A stretch of 64,000 nt of DNA from Candidatus Gastranaerophilales bacterium (GTDB taxonomy: Bacteria; Cyanobacteriota; Vampirovibrionia; Gastranaerophilales; Gastranaerophilaceae): NCBI GenBank assembly GCA_910588555.1, contig CAJUPC010000005.1, forward strand, positions 1 to 64,000, written 5' to 3'. The notes below the pieces were generated by a model. The model had not been told where the DNA came from. It saw nothing but the letters and a program-made list of their open reading frames with translations, and ran no database searches. This document shows positions 43,680 through 52,671 of this stretch, one piece after another. Each line of letters opens with the position of its first letter. Position 1 is the first letter of the stretch. The position numbers and the translations under genes are program-made.

Positions 43680-44723
43680 ATGAAAATAAAATTATTATCT
43701 TTGTTTGCAGTTTTAATGTTACTATGTTCTGCTGTTATGGCAAAAACTGTTCAAACGCTTGAAGTTTTACCTTTGTTGTCATCTAAAACAGTACAACAAA
43801 ACAGATTGTGGGTTGGTACTTTTCAACTTGCATGGAATGATTTAATGGACGGGATAGTTAAAGGACCCGTAGAATTTATAGATGGAACTCCAAATTCTGT
43901 AATACAGCTTAACAAACAGCTTTTTAAGGCTGCTGATTTGAACGAAAATTCTTATTATAAAACTTACGGCGAAGTTTCACCCGAATTGAAAAAAACTATC
44001 GAGACAGCTATTAAAGAAAAATTTAATGAAACAAGCGATGTATTAAATGGGTTAGATTGGTCACCGGCACCTGAAAAATATCTTGTTTATGCAATGTTAA
44101 AGAAAGATTTCAAATTCTTAACTGCATTTGATAAACTTAAACCTGCTAAATTCGGACGTTCGTTTAAAAAAGTTGATTATTTCGGTATAGATAAAAATAG
44201 TGATAAAGTTCTAGATAATACTGTAGGTGTTATGTTTTACAACTCACCAGATGATTTCGCGCTTCAAATTTATACTCAAAGCGATGATGTACTTTATTTG
44301 TATAGAACAAATGATGACAAAACTTTTGATAAATTGTATTCAGATATGTTTATGAAAAAAGTTCAGTATAAAGGTCCTAACGAATTTAAAAAGGATGATG
44401 AGTTTAAAGTTCCTAATGTAAGCCTTTATCGTGAAAAATCATTTGATGAATTTACCAACCGTCAAATCAAAGGTACTGATATGATGATTGATAAAGCTAT
44501 TGAAACCGTTGATTTCAAAATGAACAACGAGGGTGTGAAATTGAAATCAGAAGCTGTTATTATGACAAAATTGGCTGCTATGCTGCCTGATGTGACAGTA
44601 AAACCGAGAAAATTCTATTTTAATGATACATTTGTATTATTTTTGCAGGAAGCAGATAAAAACAAACCATATTTTGCTCTCCGCGTAAAAGATATTTCAC
44701 TGATTAACAAGACAGGAAGATAG
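43680..44723 (+). CDS. Secreted protein with a serpin-like C-terminal end
   Basis: 347 residues with a signal peptide (MKIKLLSLFAVLMLLCSAVMA). The C-terminal third has NNEGVKLKSEAVIMTKLAAM, similar to the hinge of the serpin reactive loop, and then FYFNDTFVLFLQEADKNKPYF and ALRVKDI, similar to the distal serpin signature. The length and N-terminus are less clear, so the serpin relation is an inference from these two blocks. If real it would be an extracellular protease inhibitor under control of a BlaI-type repressor. It is the last gene of the operon, followed by a strong terminator. An unrelated secreted protein is the alternative. Confidence 0.6.
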   Translation: MKIKLLSLFAVLMLLCSAVMAKTVQTLEVLPLLSSKTVQQNRLWVGTFQLAWNDLMDGIVKGPVEFIDGTPNSVIQLNKQLFKAADLNENSYYKTYGEVSPELKKTIETAIKEKFNETSDVLNGLDWSPAPEKYLVYAMLKKDFKFLTAFDKLKPAKFGRSFKKVDYFGIDKNSDKVLDNTVGVMFYNSPDDFALQIYTQSDDVLYLYRTNDDKTFDKLYSDMFMKKVQYKGPNEFKKDDEFKVPNVSLYREKSFDEFTNRQIKGTDMMIDKAIETVDFKMNNEGVKLKSEAVIMTKLAAMLPDVTVKPRKFYFNDTFVLFLQEADKNKPYFALRVKDISLINKTGR

Positions 44724-44728
44724 ATTGA

Positions 44729-44760
44729 AAAAATGATAGCAAAAGCTATCATTTTTTTTA
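44729..44760 (+). terminator. Terminator of the BlaI operon
   Basis: AAATGATAGC / GCTATCATTT stem with an AAAA loop, followed by a T8 run. Confidence 0.9.
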
Positions 44761-44798
44761 TAATAGAAATTTAATTAGATTTATGATAATATGATTTT

Positions 44799-46175
44799 AT
44801 GGCAAAAGTTAAATCAAAATGGGTTTGTACTGAATGCGGGTATGAAACGGCAGGATATCTCGGCAAATGTCCCGAGTGTGGAACGTGGGGGACGCTTGTT
44901 GAAGAAACTCAATTTGTTGGTAAACCTGTACAAAATTCGGTTCATGATGAATTTATCAATAAAGATAAACCTGAGCTTTTAAAAGATATTCATATAGGCG
45001 AAGAAGTCAGGGTATCCACAAATATTTCAGAGTTCGACAGAATTCTCGGTGGTGGTTTTGTTCAAGGTTCTCTTGTGCTTATTGCAGGAGACCCGGGTAT
45101 TGGTAAATCAACAATATTACTGCAAACAAGTAATGAGCTTTGCAAAAATAATAAAAAAGTTTTATATATTTCTGCCGAGGAAAGCGCAAGTCAGTTGAAA
45201 TTACGTGCTGAAAGACTTTCTATTAACGCTGATAATTTATATATTTACCCGCAAACTTCTATGGAAAGTATTAAATCACAGATTGAAGAAATTTCACCCG
45301 ATATTGTAGTTATTGACAGTATTCAGGCAATTTATTCTCAAAATGTTGCGAGTTCTGCCGGAAGCGTTTCACAAATAAGAGAATGTACAAATCTTTTAAT
45401 GCATATTGCAAAATCTAAAGGAATTACAGTTGTTGTAATCGGTCATGTTACTAAAGACGGAAACATTGCAGGGCCAAAAGTACTTGAGCACATGGTTGAC
45501 ACCGTTATTTATTTTGAGGGTGACAAATATAAATCTTACAGAATGCTTCGTTCTATGAAAAACCGTTTTGGAAACACATCTGAGGTTGGTATTTTTGAAA
45601 TGCATTCTAACGGGTTAAAAGAAGTTAAAAATCCGAATGAATTATTTCTAAATGAGCGTTCTCAAGTTGCAGCTCCGGGTAGTGCAATTATTGTCACAAA
45701 TGAGGGGACACGTCCGTTACTTGTTGAAATTCAGGCTTTAGTAGGCACAACACCTTATCCGACACCTCGCAGAGTCACTAACGGTGTTGATACAAGTAGA
45801 GTATTGCAAATCCTCGCTGTATTGGAAAAACGCGTGGGCTTAAATCTTTCTAAACAGGATGTTTATGTTAATGTAACAGGCGGTATTGATGTGTCAGAAC
45901 CATCTGCCGATTTAGGAATTGCTCTTGCTGTTGCAACATGTGCTCGTGATGTTGTGGTTGACTGCCAAACGGTTATTATCGGTGAAATTGGTTTGTCCGG
46001 TGAAATTCACCCTGTTAACAATATTGAAAAACGCTTAAATGAAGCTGTAATGTCAGGATTTAAAAAAGCTATAATTCCGTATTCAAATAAGATAAAATAC
46101 GACAAAATTGAAATTGTTCCTGTTAAACGGCTTATTGATGCAATCGGAGCTTGCATTTCACCTGTAAGCAAGTAG
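44799..46175 (+). CDS. radA: DNA repair protein RadA (Sms)
   Basis: Hexameric helicase-like ATPase acting in branch migration and recombinational repair. 458 residues: zinc finger CTECG-x(n)-CPECG at about 9-28, RecA-like ATPase with Walker A GDPGIGKST near 98, the KNRFG motif (SMKNRFGNTSEVG) that is specific to RadA, and a C-terminal Lon-like domain (GLVGTTPYPTPRR, VTGGIDVSEPSADLG). The ATG at 44799 has TAATAT at the leaderless distance, a weaker match than the other cases. The gene ends 1 base before the end of a convergent small gene. Confidence 0.96.
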   Translation: MAKVKSKWVCTECGYETAGYLGKCPECGTWGTLVEETQFVGKPVQNSVHDEFINKDKPELLKDIHIGEEVRVSTNISEFDRILGGGFVQGSLVLIAGDPGIGKSTILLQTSNELCKNNKKVLYISAEESASQLKLRAERLSINADNLYIYPQTSMESIKSQIEEISPDIVVIDSIQAIYSQNVASSAGSVSQIRECTNLLMHIAKSKGITVVVIGHVTKDGNIAGPKVLEHMVDTVIYFEGDKYKSYRMLRSMKNRFGNTSEVGIFEMHSNGLKEVKNPNELFLNERSQVAAPGSAIIVTNEGTRPLLVEIQALVGTTPYPTPRRVTNGVDTSRVLQILAVLEKRVGLNLSKQDVYVNVTGGIDVSEPSADLGIALAVATCARDVVVDCQTVIIGEIGLSGEIHPVNNIEKRLNEAVMSGFKKAIIPYSNKIKYDKIEIVPVKRLIDAIGACISPVSK

Positions 46176-46176
46176 T

Positions 46177-46467
46177 TTATTTTGTTTTTTCAACGCCTTT
46201 GGCATCTTTAATAATAAACGGTCTGACAAATGCCCAGGTTCCGTATAGTGATGTTAAAAGCCCGCTTGTCATTAGAGCTTTATTAAGCTTTGTTTTTTTC
46301 TGTGTAAGTCCGCCGAGAGTAACAAGAGTTGTACCTGTCATAATTCCTAAATAGCCTTTAAAAATGGTTCTCGGTACAACAATAGTATCTGTCATGTCTG
46401 TAGAATTTCTTGTTCTGGTGTGAAACTTGTCTAAAAATGTAGTTTTTGCGCTTATTTTATCAATCAT
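46177..46467 (-). CDS. Hypothetical small membrane protein
   Basis: 96 residues. Polar N-terminus (MIDKISAKTTFLDKFHTRTR), then two hydrophobic segments (about 37-53 and 67-85). It contains TIVVPRTIF, which resembles the IIPRSI and VIPRTT segments of the paralogous proteins at 20673 and 22368, though the similarity is short. It converges with radA. No ribosome site is seen before the ATG; TTTATA at the 6-nt distance is a possible -10 box. Function unknown. Confidence 0.55.
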   Translation of the reverse strand: MIDKISAKTTFLDKFHTRTRNSTDMTDTIVVPRTIFKGYLGIMTGTTLVTLGGLTQKKTKLNKALMTSGLLTSLYGTWAFVRPFIIKDAKGVEKTK

Positions 46468-46493
46468 ATTTGTTATAAAATCCGTGAATAAAT

Positions 46494-46519
46494 TTTTTTG
46501 CCAGCTTGAAAATTATCTA
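46494..46519. repeat. Direct repeat before gapA, copy 1
   Basis: TTTTTTGCCAGCTTGAAAAT and the next six bases are repeated at 47691-47716 with 24 of 26 identical, in the same direction, flanking gapA at both ends. Confidence 0.6.
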
Positions 46520-46535
46520 GGGTGGCAGTAGCTTT

Positions 46536-46559
46536 GTAGGTCGGATTTACTAATCCGAC
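46536..46559. repeat. Short palindromic repeat, copy 2
   Basis: GTAG plus an 8-bp stem GTCGGATT / AATCCGAC with a TACT loop, followed by a T-run. Compared with copy 1 at 6783-6806, two stem positions differ and both are matched on the other arm. It could also act as a terminator for the convergent direction. Confidence 0.65.
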
Positions 46560-46610
46560 TTTTTTACTGCTTGATTAGTTTTTTTGTTTGTTATATAAAT
46601 AAAATGTTAA

Positions 46611-47645
<1,035 letters not shown>

Positions 47646-47664
47646 TAAAGAAGTAAAAGTTTTG

Positions 47665-47696
47665 AAAAAAGAGTCCGAAAGGGCTCTTTTTTTTTT
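47665..47696 (+). terminator. gapA terminator
   Basis: AAAGAGTCC-GAAA-GGGCTCTTT stem with one G-U pair and a GAAA loop, followed by a T-run. Confidence 0.85.
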
Positions 47697-47716
47697 GCCA
47701 ACTTGAAAAATATCTA
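47691..47716. repeat. Direct repeat after gapA, copy 2
   Basis: Second copy of the 26-base repeat (see 46494-46519), overlapping the T-run of the gapA terminator. The 1.2-kb spacing places gapA between the copies. Confidence 0.6.
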
Positions 47717-47763
47717 AATATAATTTATAATAAAATATGTAGATATTAAAAAAGGAGTTGAAC

Positions 47764-48509
47764 ATGAAAAGATTTAACATTTTACTTAGCTTCGGGGGGG
47801 GGGCACTCAGCGCTTAACTCCTTGTTCTAAGGCTTTTACATTGGCCGAAATATTAATTACACTGGGCATTATTGGTGTAGTTGCGGCGTTGACTATTCCG
47901 ACACTTATTCAAAATTATACCAATAATGTTGTTGAAACAAGATTAAAAAAGGTTTATTCAGTCATGAATCAGGCGATTTTGCGCTCGGAAGAAGATAATG
48001 GACCGAAAGAAGCTTGGGATTTTACAGAAGCTGATTTTATAGAAAAATATTTTTCACCTTATTTGAATAAGGTTGAAGTGAAAGATATAGAAACTGAAAA
48101 TTATGATTATAAAGGGATTTATTTCGCAGATGGAAGTCTTTTGTTGACAAAATCTTCATTTTATAAAGTTTTAAATACTAATTATGGTCTTTATCAAGAT
48201 TATTACTTTTATCCGAATGCAAAAAATTTCAAGTTAGAGGAATTTGAAAAACGTGAAAATGTCGGTATCAGTTATTTTGCATTTCGTTTTGCTCCGACGC
48301 ATAATGAAATTCGTATTGGAATGGGTTTTCAACCGTATTTTTCGAATATGCCAAGTAATACAATTGTAACCGAGGAATTATTAACTAAACCTTCTTTGTA
48401 TTCTTGTTCAGAAGACGGCTATTCTTCAATGCCGGGCTATTGTACTGGCCTAATATGGTTTAATGGTTGGAAAATTCCTAAAAATTATCCGTTTAAAGTT
48501 AAACTATAA
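47764..48509 (+). pseudogene. Prepilin-type protein, out of frame at a G10 tract (possible phase-variable gene)
   Basis: The ATG at 47764 is preceded by AAGGAG at 6 bases. The frame reads MKRFNILLSF, enters ten G's at 47794-47803 and ends at codon 18. One extra G joins it to the rest of the gene, which encodes KAFTLAEILITLGIIGVVAAL, the prepilin cleavage region and hydrophobic helix, and a 220-residue pilin-like body (KKVYSVMNQAILRS). It should be a surface-exposed or pseudopilus protein when in frame. The same situation exists in the prepilin gene at 32909-33636. Replication slippage and sequencing error are the two explanations. Confidence 0.8.
47788..47809. repeat. G10 tract and flanking core, copy 2
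   Basis: AGCTTC-G10-CA-n-TCA, the same core as at 33590-33611, here in the sense orientation of its gene. The G-tract is 47794-47803. Confidence 0.8.
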
Positions 48510-48510
48510 A

Positions 48511-48550
48511 CAAAAAAAGACTCTGTTATTACACAGAGTCTTTTTTTGTT
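48511..48550. terminator. Bidirectional terminator between prepilin gene and rpmE
   Basis: AGACTCTGT / ACAGAGTCT stem with a short loop, flanked by A7 and T7 runs, so it serves both converging genes. Confidence 0.88.
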
Positions 48551-48562
48551 TGTAAATTATAC

Positions 48563-48766
48563 TTATGCTTTTTTGCCGTAACGTTTGTTAAATCTTTCTA
48601 CACGACCTTCTGAGTCAAGAATTTTTTGTTGTCCTGTGTAGAACGGGTGGCAGTTGTTGCAAATTTCAACTGTAATGTTGTCCAAAATTGAACCTGTTTC
48701 GATTTCGTTACCGCAAACACATTTAATTGTCATTTTCTTATAATCTGGATGAATTGCGTCTTTCAT
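48563..48766 (-). CDS. rpmE: Ribosomal protein bL31 (zinc-binding form)
   Basis: 67 residues. Component of the large subunit at the subunit interface. CVCG at about 16-19 and CNNC at 36-39 show it is the zinc-binding (C+) form, with [20 protein letters not shown] following, as is typical of L31. It has the usual length. A AAAGAGGTAAAAA ribosome site is just upstream. It is divergent from the small gene at 48935. Confidence 0.97.
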   Translation of the reverse strand: MKDAIHPDYKKMTIKCVCGNEIETGSILDNITVEICNNCHPFYTGQQKILDSEGRVERFNKRYGKKA

Positions 48767-48934
48767 TATTTTTACCTCTTTCTTTTTTCAAGATTCCAAA
48801 CTTGATAATATTTCGACTAATTATATGATACTACGGAAATAAAAAAGTGCAAGTATCATGCATTTGTTTGATGTTAATTTTTATTAATCTTGCAATAATA
48901 TAAAAGTTGTCAGGTTAAAAGGTGATTTTTATAT

Positions 48935-49102
48935 ATGAATTTGCATGAACAATGTCTTTTAAGATATCTTCAAAACCCCGATGAATTATCATATTCTACA
49001 GAAATATTAAAGCTCAATAATTTTATACTTGAGAAAGAGTTTGTTTTGAAAAATTTTGTTGCCAAATCTTCTGCATTCAATTATACTAAAAGAATGAAGT
49101 AG
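48935..49102 (+). CDS. Small 55-residue protein upstream of the GGDEF gene
   Basis: MNLHEQCLLRYLQNPDELSY is the start; the rest is helical with hydrophobic residues at regular spacing (EILKLNNFILEKEFVLKNFV), and the C-terminus is basic (KRMK). It has an AAGGTGA ribosome site 10 bases upstream and lies 7 bases before the ATG of the diguanylate cyclase gene, with GAGG in between, which suggests co-translation. No family recognised. It is too short to be certain that it is expressed, but it has a start, a ribosome site and tight spacing. Confidence 0.5.
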   Translation: MNLHEQCLLRYLQNPDELSYSTEILKLNNFILEKEFVLKNFVAKSSAFNYTKRMK

Positions 49103-49109
49103 AGGTAAT

Positions 49110-50885
49110 ATGTTTAAAAAATTATCGTATGCGCTTGGATTGGTTATTTTTGCAGTCTTTGCATTTTTAATTCTTAAAAGTGCAAATTTAAGCGGATTTA
49201 TTGATTCTATAGAGAATAGGACATTTGATTTGCGTCAATCTATTCTGATAAATCAAGGTGCTAAAAAAGCCAGCGAAGATATTGTTATTGTTGCAATTGA
49301 TGATGCGACTTATGAATACATTCTTGACAATTTCGGTGAATGGCCTTTGCCTAGAGATATGTATGCAAAGATTATCAACTATTTGGAAAAGCAAAGTCCT
49401 CGAGCTATTGCTTTTGATTTGATGTTTGTAAAATCTTTGAAAAGTCAAAATCAGGCTGATGAAGAACTTGTAAATGCTTTTAAAAAATACAGCAATATAT
49501 TTACCTCAATGAATTTTGATAATCAGTCTGAGGATTTACGAGTTCCGCCTGAGCTTCCTGAAAAACTTACTTTAAAAGTAGAAAATAAATCAAAAATTGA
49601 TTTTTCCGGTTTGACGTTTACAAATTGCAGAACTATTCTTGAAGGAATTTTGAATGCTACTTCAAACATAGGTTTAATAAATGTATCACGCTCAGATGAC
49701 GGTATTTTAAGAACAATGCCGCTTGTTGTTAAGTATAAAGATGATTTTTATCCTCAATTGGCTTTAAAGGTTAGTCTGAATTATCTTGGTGAGCTTTCGA
49801 ATACTTATGAAATTGATAAACGCTCAAACTTTGTTATTGCGGATAAAAAAATATATTTAGACAGAGAAGGCGGAGCTATTTTAAACTGGTATGGACCTGC
49901 CGGAACTTATACTTACATTCCTATGTATCAATTAATTAAAGCAGTTAACGGACAAAAAACAGATTTGAATTATGATTTTACAAACAAAATTATATACTTT
50001 GGAACAACTGCCGCAAGTCTTTTTGACATCAAAACTGTTCCTGCAGGTAAAATTTATCCCGGTGTTGAGGTTCAGGCAACTTATGTAAACAATATTATTG
50101 ACAATAACTTTATCAGAAAAGTTGATAGAGGTTATACGATTGCGTTAAGTATTTTGCTTGCACTTTTGATTGCGTCTGTTGTAAGCCGTGTAAATTCGGC
50201 TTATACAGCTTCTATGGTATGTTTTTCAAGTTATTTTATATATTTGATGATTGCTTATTATGCTATGAAGTATGAAAATTTATGGCTTGAACTTGTTTAT
50301 CCTTTGATATTCTCGATTTTTGCATTTACTTGTGCTTATATTATTAAATATTTGATTAAATCCCGCGATTTTGAACAGCAGTATAAACTTGCTACAACAG
50401 ACGGTTTGACAGAGCTTTACAATCACAGATATTTTCAAGAACAGATTAGAATGCATGTTGAAAATTCAAAACGATATAACAGTAATTTTTCTTTAATAAT
50501 TATTGATATAGACTTTTTCAAAAAATTTAACGATAATTTTGGTCATCAATCGGGCGATGCTGTGTTAAGGCAGGTTGCTCAGACACTCAAACGCAATGTA
50601 CGTGCAACAGATATCGTGTGCAGATACGGCGGTGAAGAAATGAGTATTATTTTGCCAAATACAGGCAAAGATGTTGCTGTATCAACCGCACAAAAGATTT
50701 GTGAAAGAGTGGCACAGCATAAATTTAAACTAGCAAACGGCAAGGATACAAATGTTACAATAAGTTTGGGTGTGTCGACATTCCCGTTTGACGGTGACAC
50801 TGCTTCAAGTTTGATTGACTCTGCTGATAAAAGACTTTATGAAGCGAAAAATAACGGCAGAAATCAAGTTGGCGGAATTGATTAA
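49110..50885 (+). CDS. CHASE2-GGDEF diguanylate cyclase
   Basis: 591 residues. An N-terminal membrane anchor (about 8-28), an extracytoplasmic CHASE2 sensor domain (about 30-330, with ASEDIVIVAIDDATYEY-type start and the PGVEVQATYVNNII end), two or three membrane helices (about 335-420), and a cytoplasmic GGDEF domain (about 428-590). The active site reads GGEEM, an accepted variant, and RATD lies 5 residues before it, matching the RxxD product-inhibition site, so it should make cyclic di-GMP under feedback control. The CHASE2 part would sense an outside signal. Confidence 0.92.
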   Translation: MFKKLSYALGLVIFAVFAFLILKSANLSGFIDSIENRTFDLRQSILINQGAKKASEDIVIVAIDDATYEYILDNFGEWPLPRDMYAKIINYLEKQSPRAIAFDLMFVKSLKSQNQADEELVNAFKKYSNIFTSMNFDNQSEDLRVPPELPEKLTLKVENKSKIDFSGLTFTNCRTILEGILNATSNIGLINVSRSDDGILRTMPLVVKYKDDFYPQLALKVSLNYLGELSNTYEIDKRSNFVIADKKIYLDREGGAILNWYGPAGTYTYIPMYQLIKAVNGQKTDLNYDFTNKIIYFGTTAASLFDIKTVPAGKIYPGVEVQATYVNNIIDNNFIRKVDRGYTIALSILLALLIASVVSRVNSAYTASMVCFSSYFIYLMIAYYAMKYENLWLELVYPLIFSIFAFTCAYIIKYLIKSRDFEQQYKLATTDGLTELYNHRYFQEQIRMHVENSKRYNSNFSLIIIDIDFFKKFNDNFGHQSGDAVLRQVAQTLKRNVRATDIVCRYGGEEMSIILPNTGKDVAVSTAQKICERVAQHKFKLANGKDTNVTISLGVSTFPFDGDTASSLIDSADKRLYEAKNNGRNQVGGID

Positions 50886-50886
50886 T

Positions 50887-50919
50887 AAAAAAAGAAGTAC
50901 CGAAGTACTTCTTTTTTTA
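50887..50919. terminator. Terminator after the GGDEF gene
   Basis: AAAGAAGTAC / GTACTTCTTT stem with a CGAA loop and T8 run; the A-run on the other side makes it bidirectional, so it can also end the convergent gene. Confidence 0.88.
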
Positions 50920-50933
50920 TGATTAAAATTGTT

Positions 50934-51605
50934 TTAAATAACAGGCACATCAACAGGGTCAACAAGGATAACTTTTAGTATGTCGCCTTTATTAAGGTTT
51001 ACGTTTTTGCCTTTTCTTATCATATCAGCAAAAAAATCATAAGCATAATAAGCTCCGCCTCCGATAGCACCGCCGATTGCTCCGACACCTGTCATTAGCT
51101 GGTCAGCAACGGGAACATCATCAAAAACATCTCCGCCCCATTCTGTTGCAGTTGAAGTTATATCTTTAGTTTTCTGCCAGTTTTCTCCCAATGCTTCTTT
51201 GTACCCTTTTGAACCTGCAATACCGCCGTCATAAGTTAAATCAGTTCTACCGATTACTGACATTGACAAAGGTAATTGTCTTCCGTTCGGGGTTACAACG
51301 TGGTCAAAGTCAAGATAAAGGATTGCACCTTTTGAAAATCTCTTCGGAGCTTCTACTTTTTTGATAGTTCCTCTTACAAGTGAACCCATCGGTAAAATTA
51401 CGTCAGAGTCGTTACTTTGTTCATTCATTAAAATCGCACTGAATTCTGTTCCTTGAGCATTGTATGTTGATAATGAATTTGTTAATTTTAATTGAAATTC
51501 TGTTCCGGCAGGAATTCTTTTGGTTTTAACTTTTGCATTAAACGGTGCAGCTGATACTGTGTTTGCAAATAAAAACAGCGATAATATAACGGTCAATAAC
51601 TTCAT
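50934..51605 (-). CDS. Secreted envelope protein with the same beta domain as the 41738 gene
   Basis: 223 residues. Signal peptide (LLTVILSLFLFANTVSA, then APFNA). The beta domain reads IPAGTEFQLKLTNSL, VILPMGSLVRGTIKKVEAPK and LDFDHVVTPNGRQLPL, closely like the protein at 41738-42892. A glycine-zipper segment (VGAIGGAIGGGAYY) and RKGKNVNLNKGDILKVILV follow, again as in that protein. The two are therefore one family in the cell envelope. AGGAG-type ribosome site AAAGGAGAG lies just upstream. Function unknown. Confidence 0.75.
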   Translation of the reverse strand: MKLLTVILSLFLFANTVSAAPFNAKVKTKRIPAGTEFQLKLTNSLSTYNAQGTEFSAILMNEQSNDSDVILPMGSLVRGTIKKVEAPKRFSKGAILYLDFDHVVTPNGRQLPLSMSVIGRTDLTYDGGIAGSKGYKEALGENWQKTKDITSTATEWGGDVFDDVPVADQLMTGVGAIGGAIGGGAYYAYDFFADMIRKGKNVNLNKGDILKVILVDPVDVPVI

Positions 51606-51654
51606 TTTTACTCTCCTTTATTTTCTTTTTTATTTTATATAACTTTTAACATTT

Positions 51655-51683
51655 TTGCAATATTTTTACAAAAGTTTTATAAT
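51655..51683 (+). promoter_or_regulatory. Promoter with leaderless arrangement for the TPR gene at 51690
   Basis: TTGCAA (51655-51660), 17 bases, TATAAT (51678-51683), six bases and the ATG. Both hexamers are close to consensus. Confidence 0.7.
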
Positions 51684-51689
51684 AGCGTT

Positions 51690-52616
51690 ATGTCTAAGAT
51701 TGATAAGATTGAAGAATTACAAGAGGTATTAAAAGAAAATCAAACAAATTTTCAGGTAAGAAGAGAACTTGCAGTGCTTTTACTTGATAGTAATTATCCA
51801 CAAGAAGCACTTCAACATTTGTTGTATCTTGCTAAAATTTTTTCCGATGACGGCGGAATTTTTTATAACCTTGGAATTGCTTATGAAAAATTAAAAAATT
51901 TTGTAAAAGCGGAAGAAGCGTATGAAAAAGCTGTTGAACTTGAACCGGAGGCAATCGATGCTTGTTATAATCTCGGTCTTGTTTATACAGACAGAAGAAA
52001 GTTTGAAAAAGCGATTGACTGTTTTGAAAAAGTTCTGGAAAAAGAGTCAAATGATTCCAATGCCTATTTTTCAATTGGCCTTTGCTACTTTAAGCAAGGA
52101 AAATACGATGCTGCAAAATATTATTTCCAAAGAACTATTGATTTAAATGATGAAGATATTTATGCTCATTTTTATATGGGGAATATTTTAAAAGAACAAG
52201 GCGATATTATCGGTGCAATAGAAAAGTTTTATAAAGTTCTTGATTTATCTCCAGATTACAGCTGGGCATATTTTAACCTAGCTTCCATTGATTATGAAGC
52301 GGGAAATTGGGACTCGGCTATTGATAATCTTGAAAAAACTCTAGAGCTTAATCCAAAAGATATTGACGCGTATAAAATTTATGCAAAAATCTTGACAAAA
52401 AATAAAAAATACGATAATGCTGCAGTGATTATGGAGCGTGCGATTGACAATTGCGGTGATGACGGCGATTTATATTATATTTTTGCACAAATTCAAAAGC
52501 TCAGAAAAGCAAAAGATGAATATGTTAAATTGATGAATAATGCTCTCAAATATAACAGAACACTTACTGTTTCGCCAAAACTTGTAAAAAAAGAGCTTGA
52601 TTTGTTTCTCTCATAA
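51690..52616 (+). CDS. TPR-repeat protein
   Basis: 308 residues, about eight TPR repeats with the YxNLGxxYxxxxxxxxAxxxxxxAxxLxP layout, such as AYEKLKNFVKAEEAYEKAVE and IEKFYKVLDLSPDYSWAYFN. No signal peptide or membrane segment, so it is cytoplasmic and should act as a scaffold. It differs from the larger TPR protein at 3764-5425 and is not a close copy of it. Leaderless promoter upstream; it ends 55 bases before proS. Confidence 0.85.
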   Translation: MSKIDKIEELQEVLKENQTNFQVRRELAVLLLDSNYPQEALQHLLYLAKIFSDDGGIFYNLGIAYEKLKNFVKAEEAYEKAVELEPEAIDACYNLGLVYTDRRKFEKAIDCFEKVLEKESNDSNAYFSIGLCYFKQGKYDAAKYYFQRTIDLNDEDIYAHFYMGNILKEQGDIIGAIEKFYKVLDLSPDYSWAYFNLASIDYEAGNWDSAIDNLEKTLELNPKDIDAYKIYAKILTKNKKYDNAAVIMERAIDNCGDDGDLYYIFAQIQKLRKAKDEYVKLMNNALKYNRTLTVSPKLVKKELDLFLS

Positions 52617-52671
52617 TTTGTTCGTGCTAAAATAACAGCAGAATAAAATGACAAAAAGAGGAATATGAATT

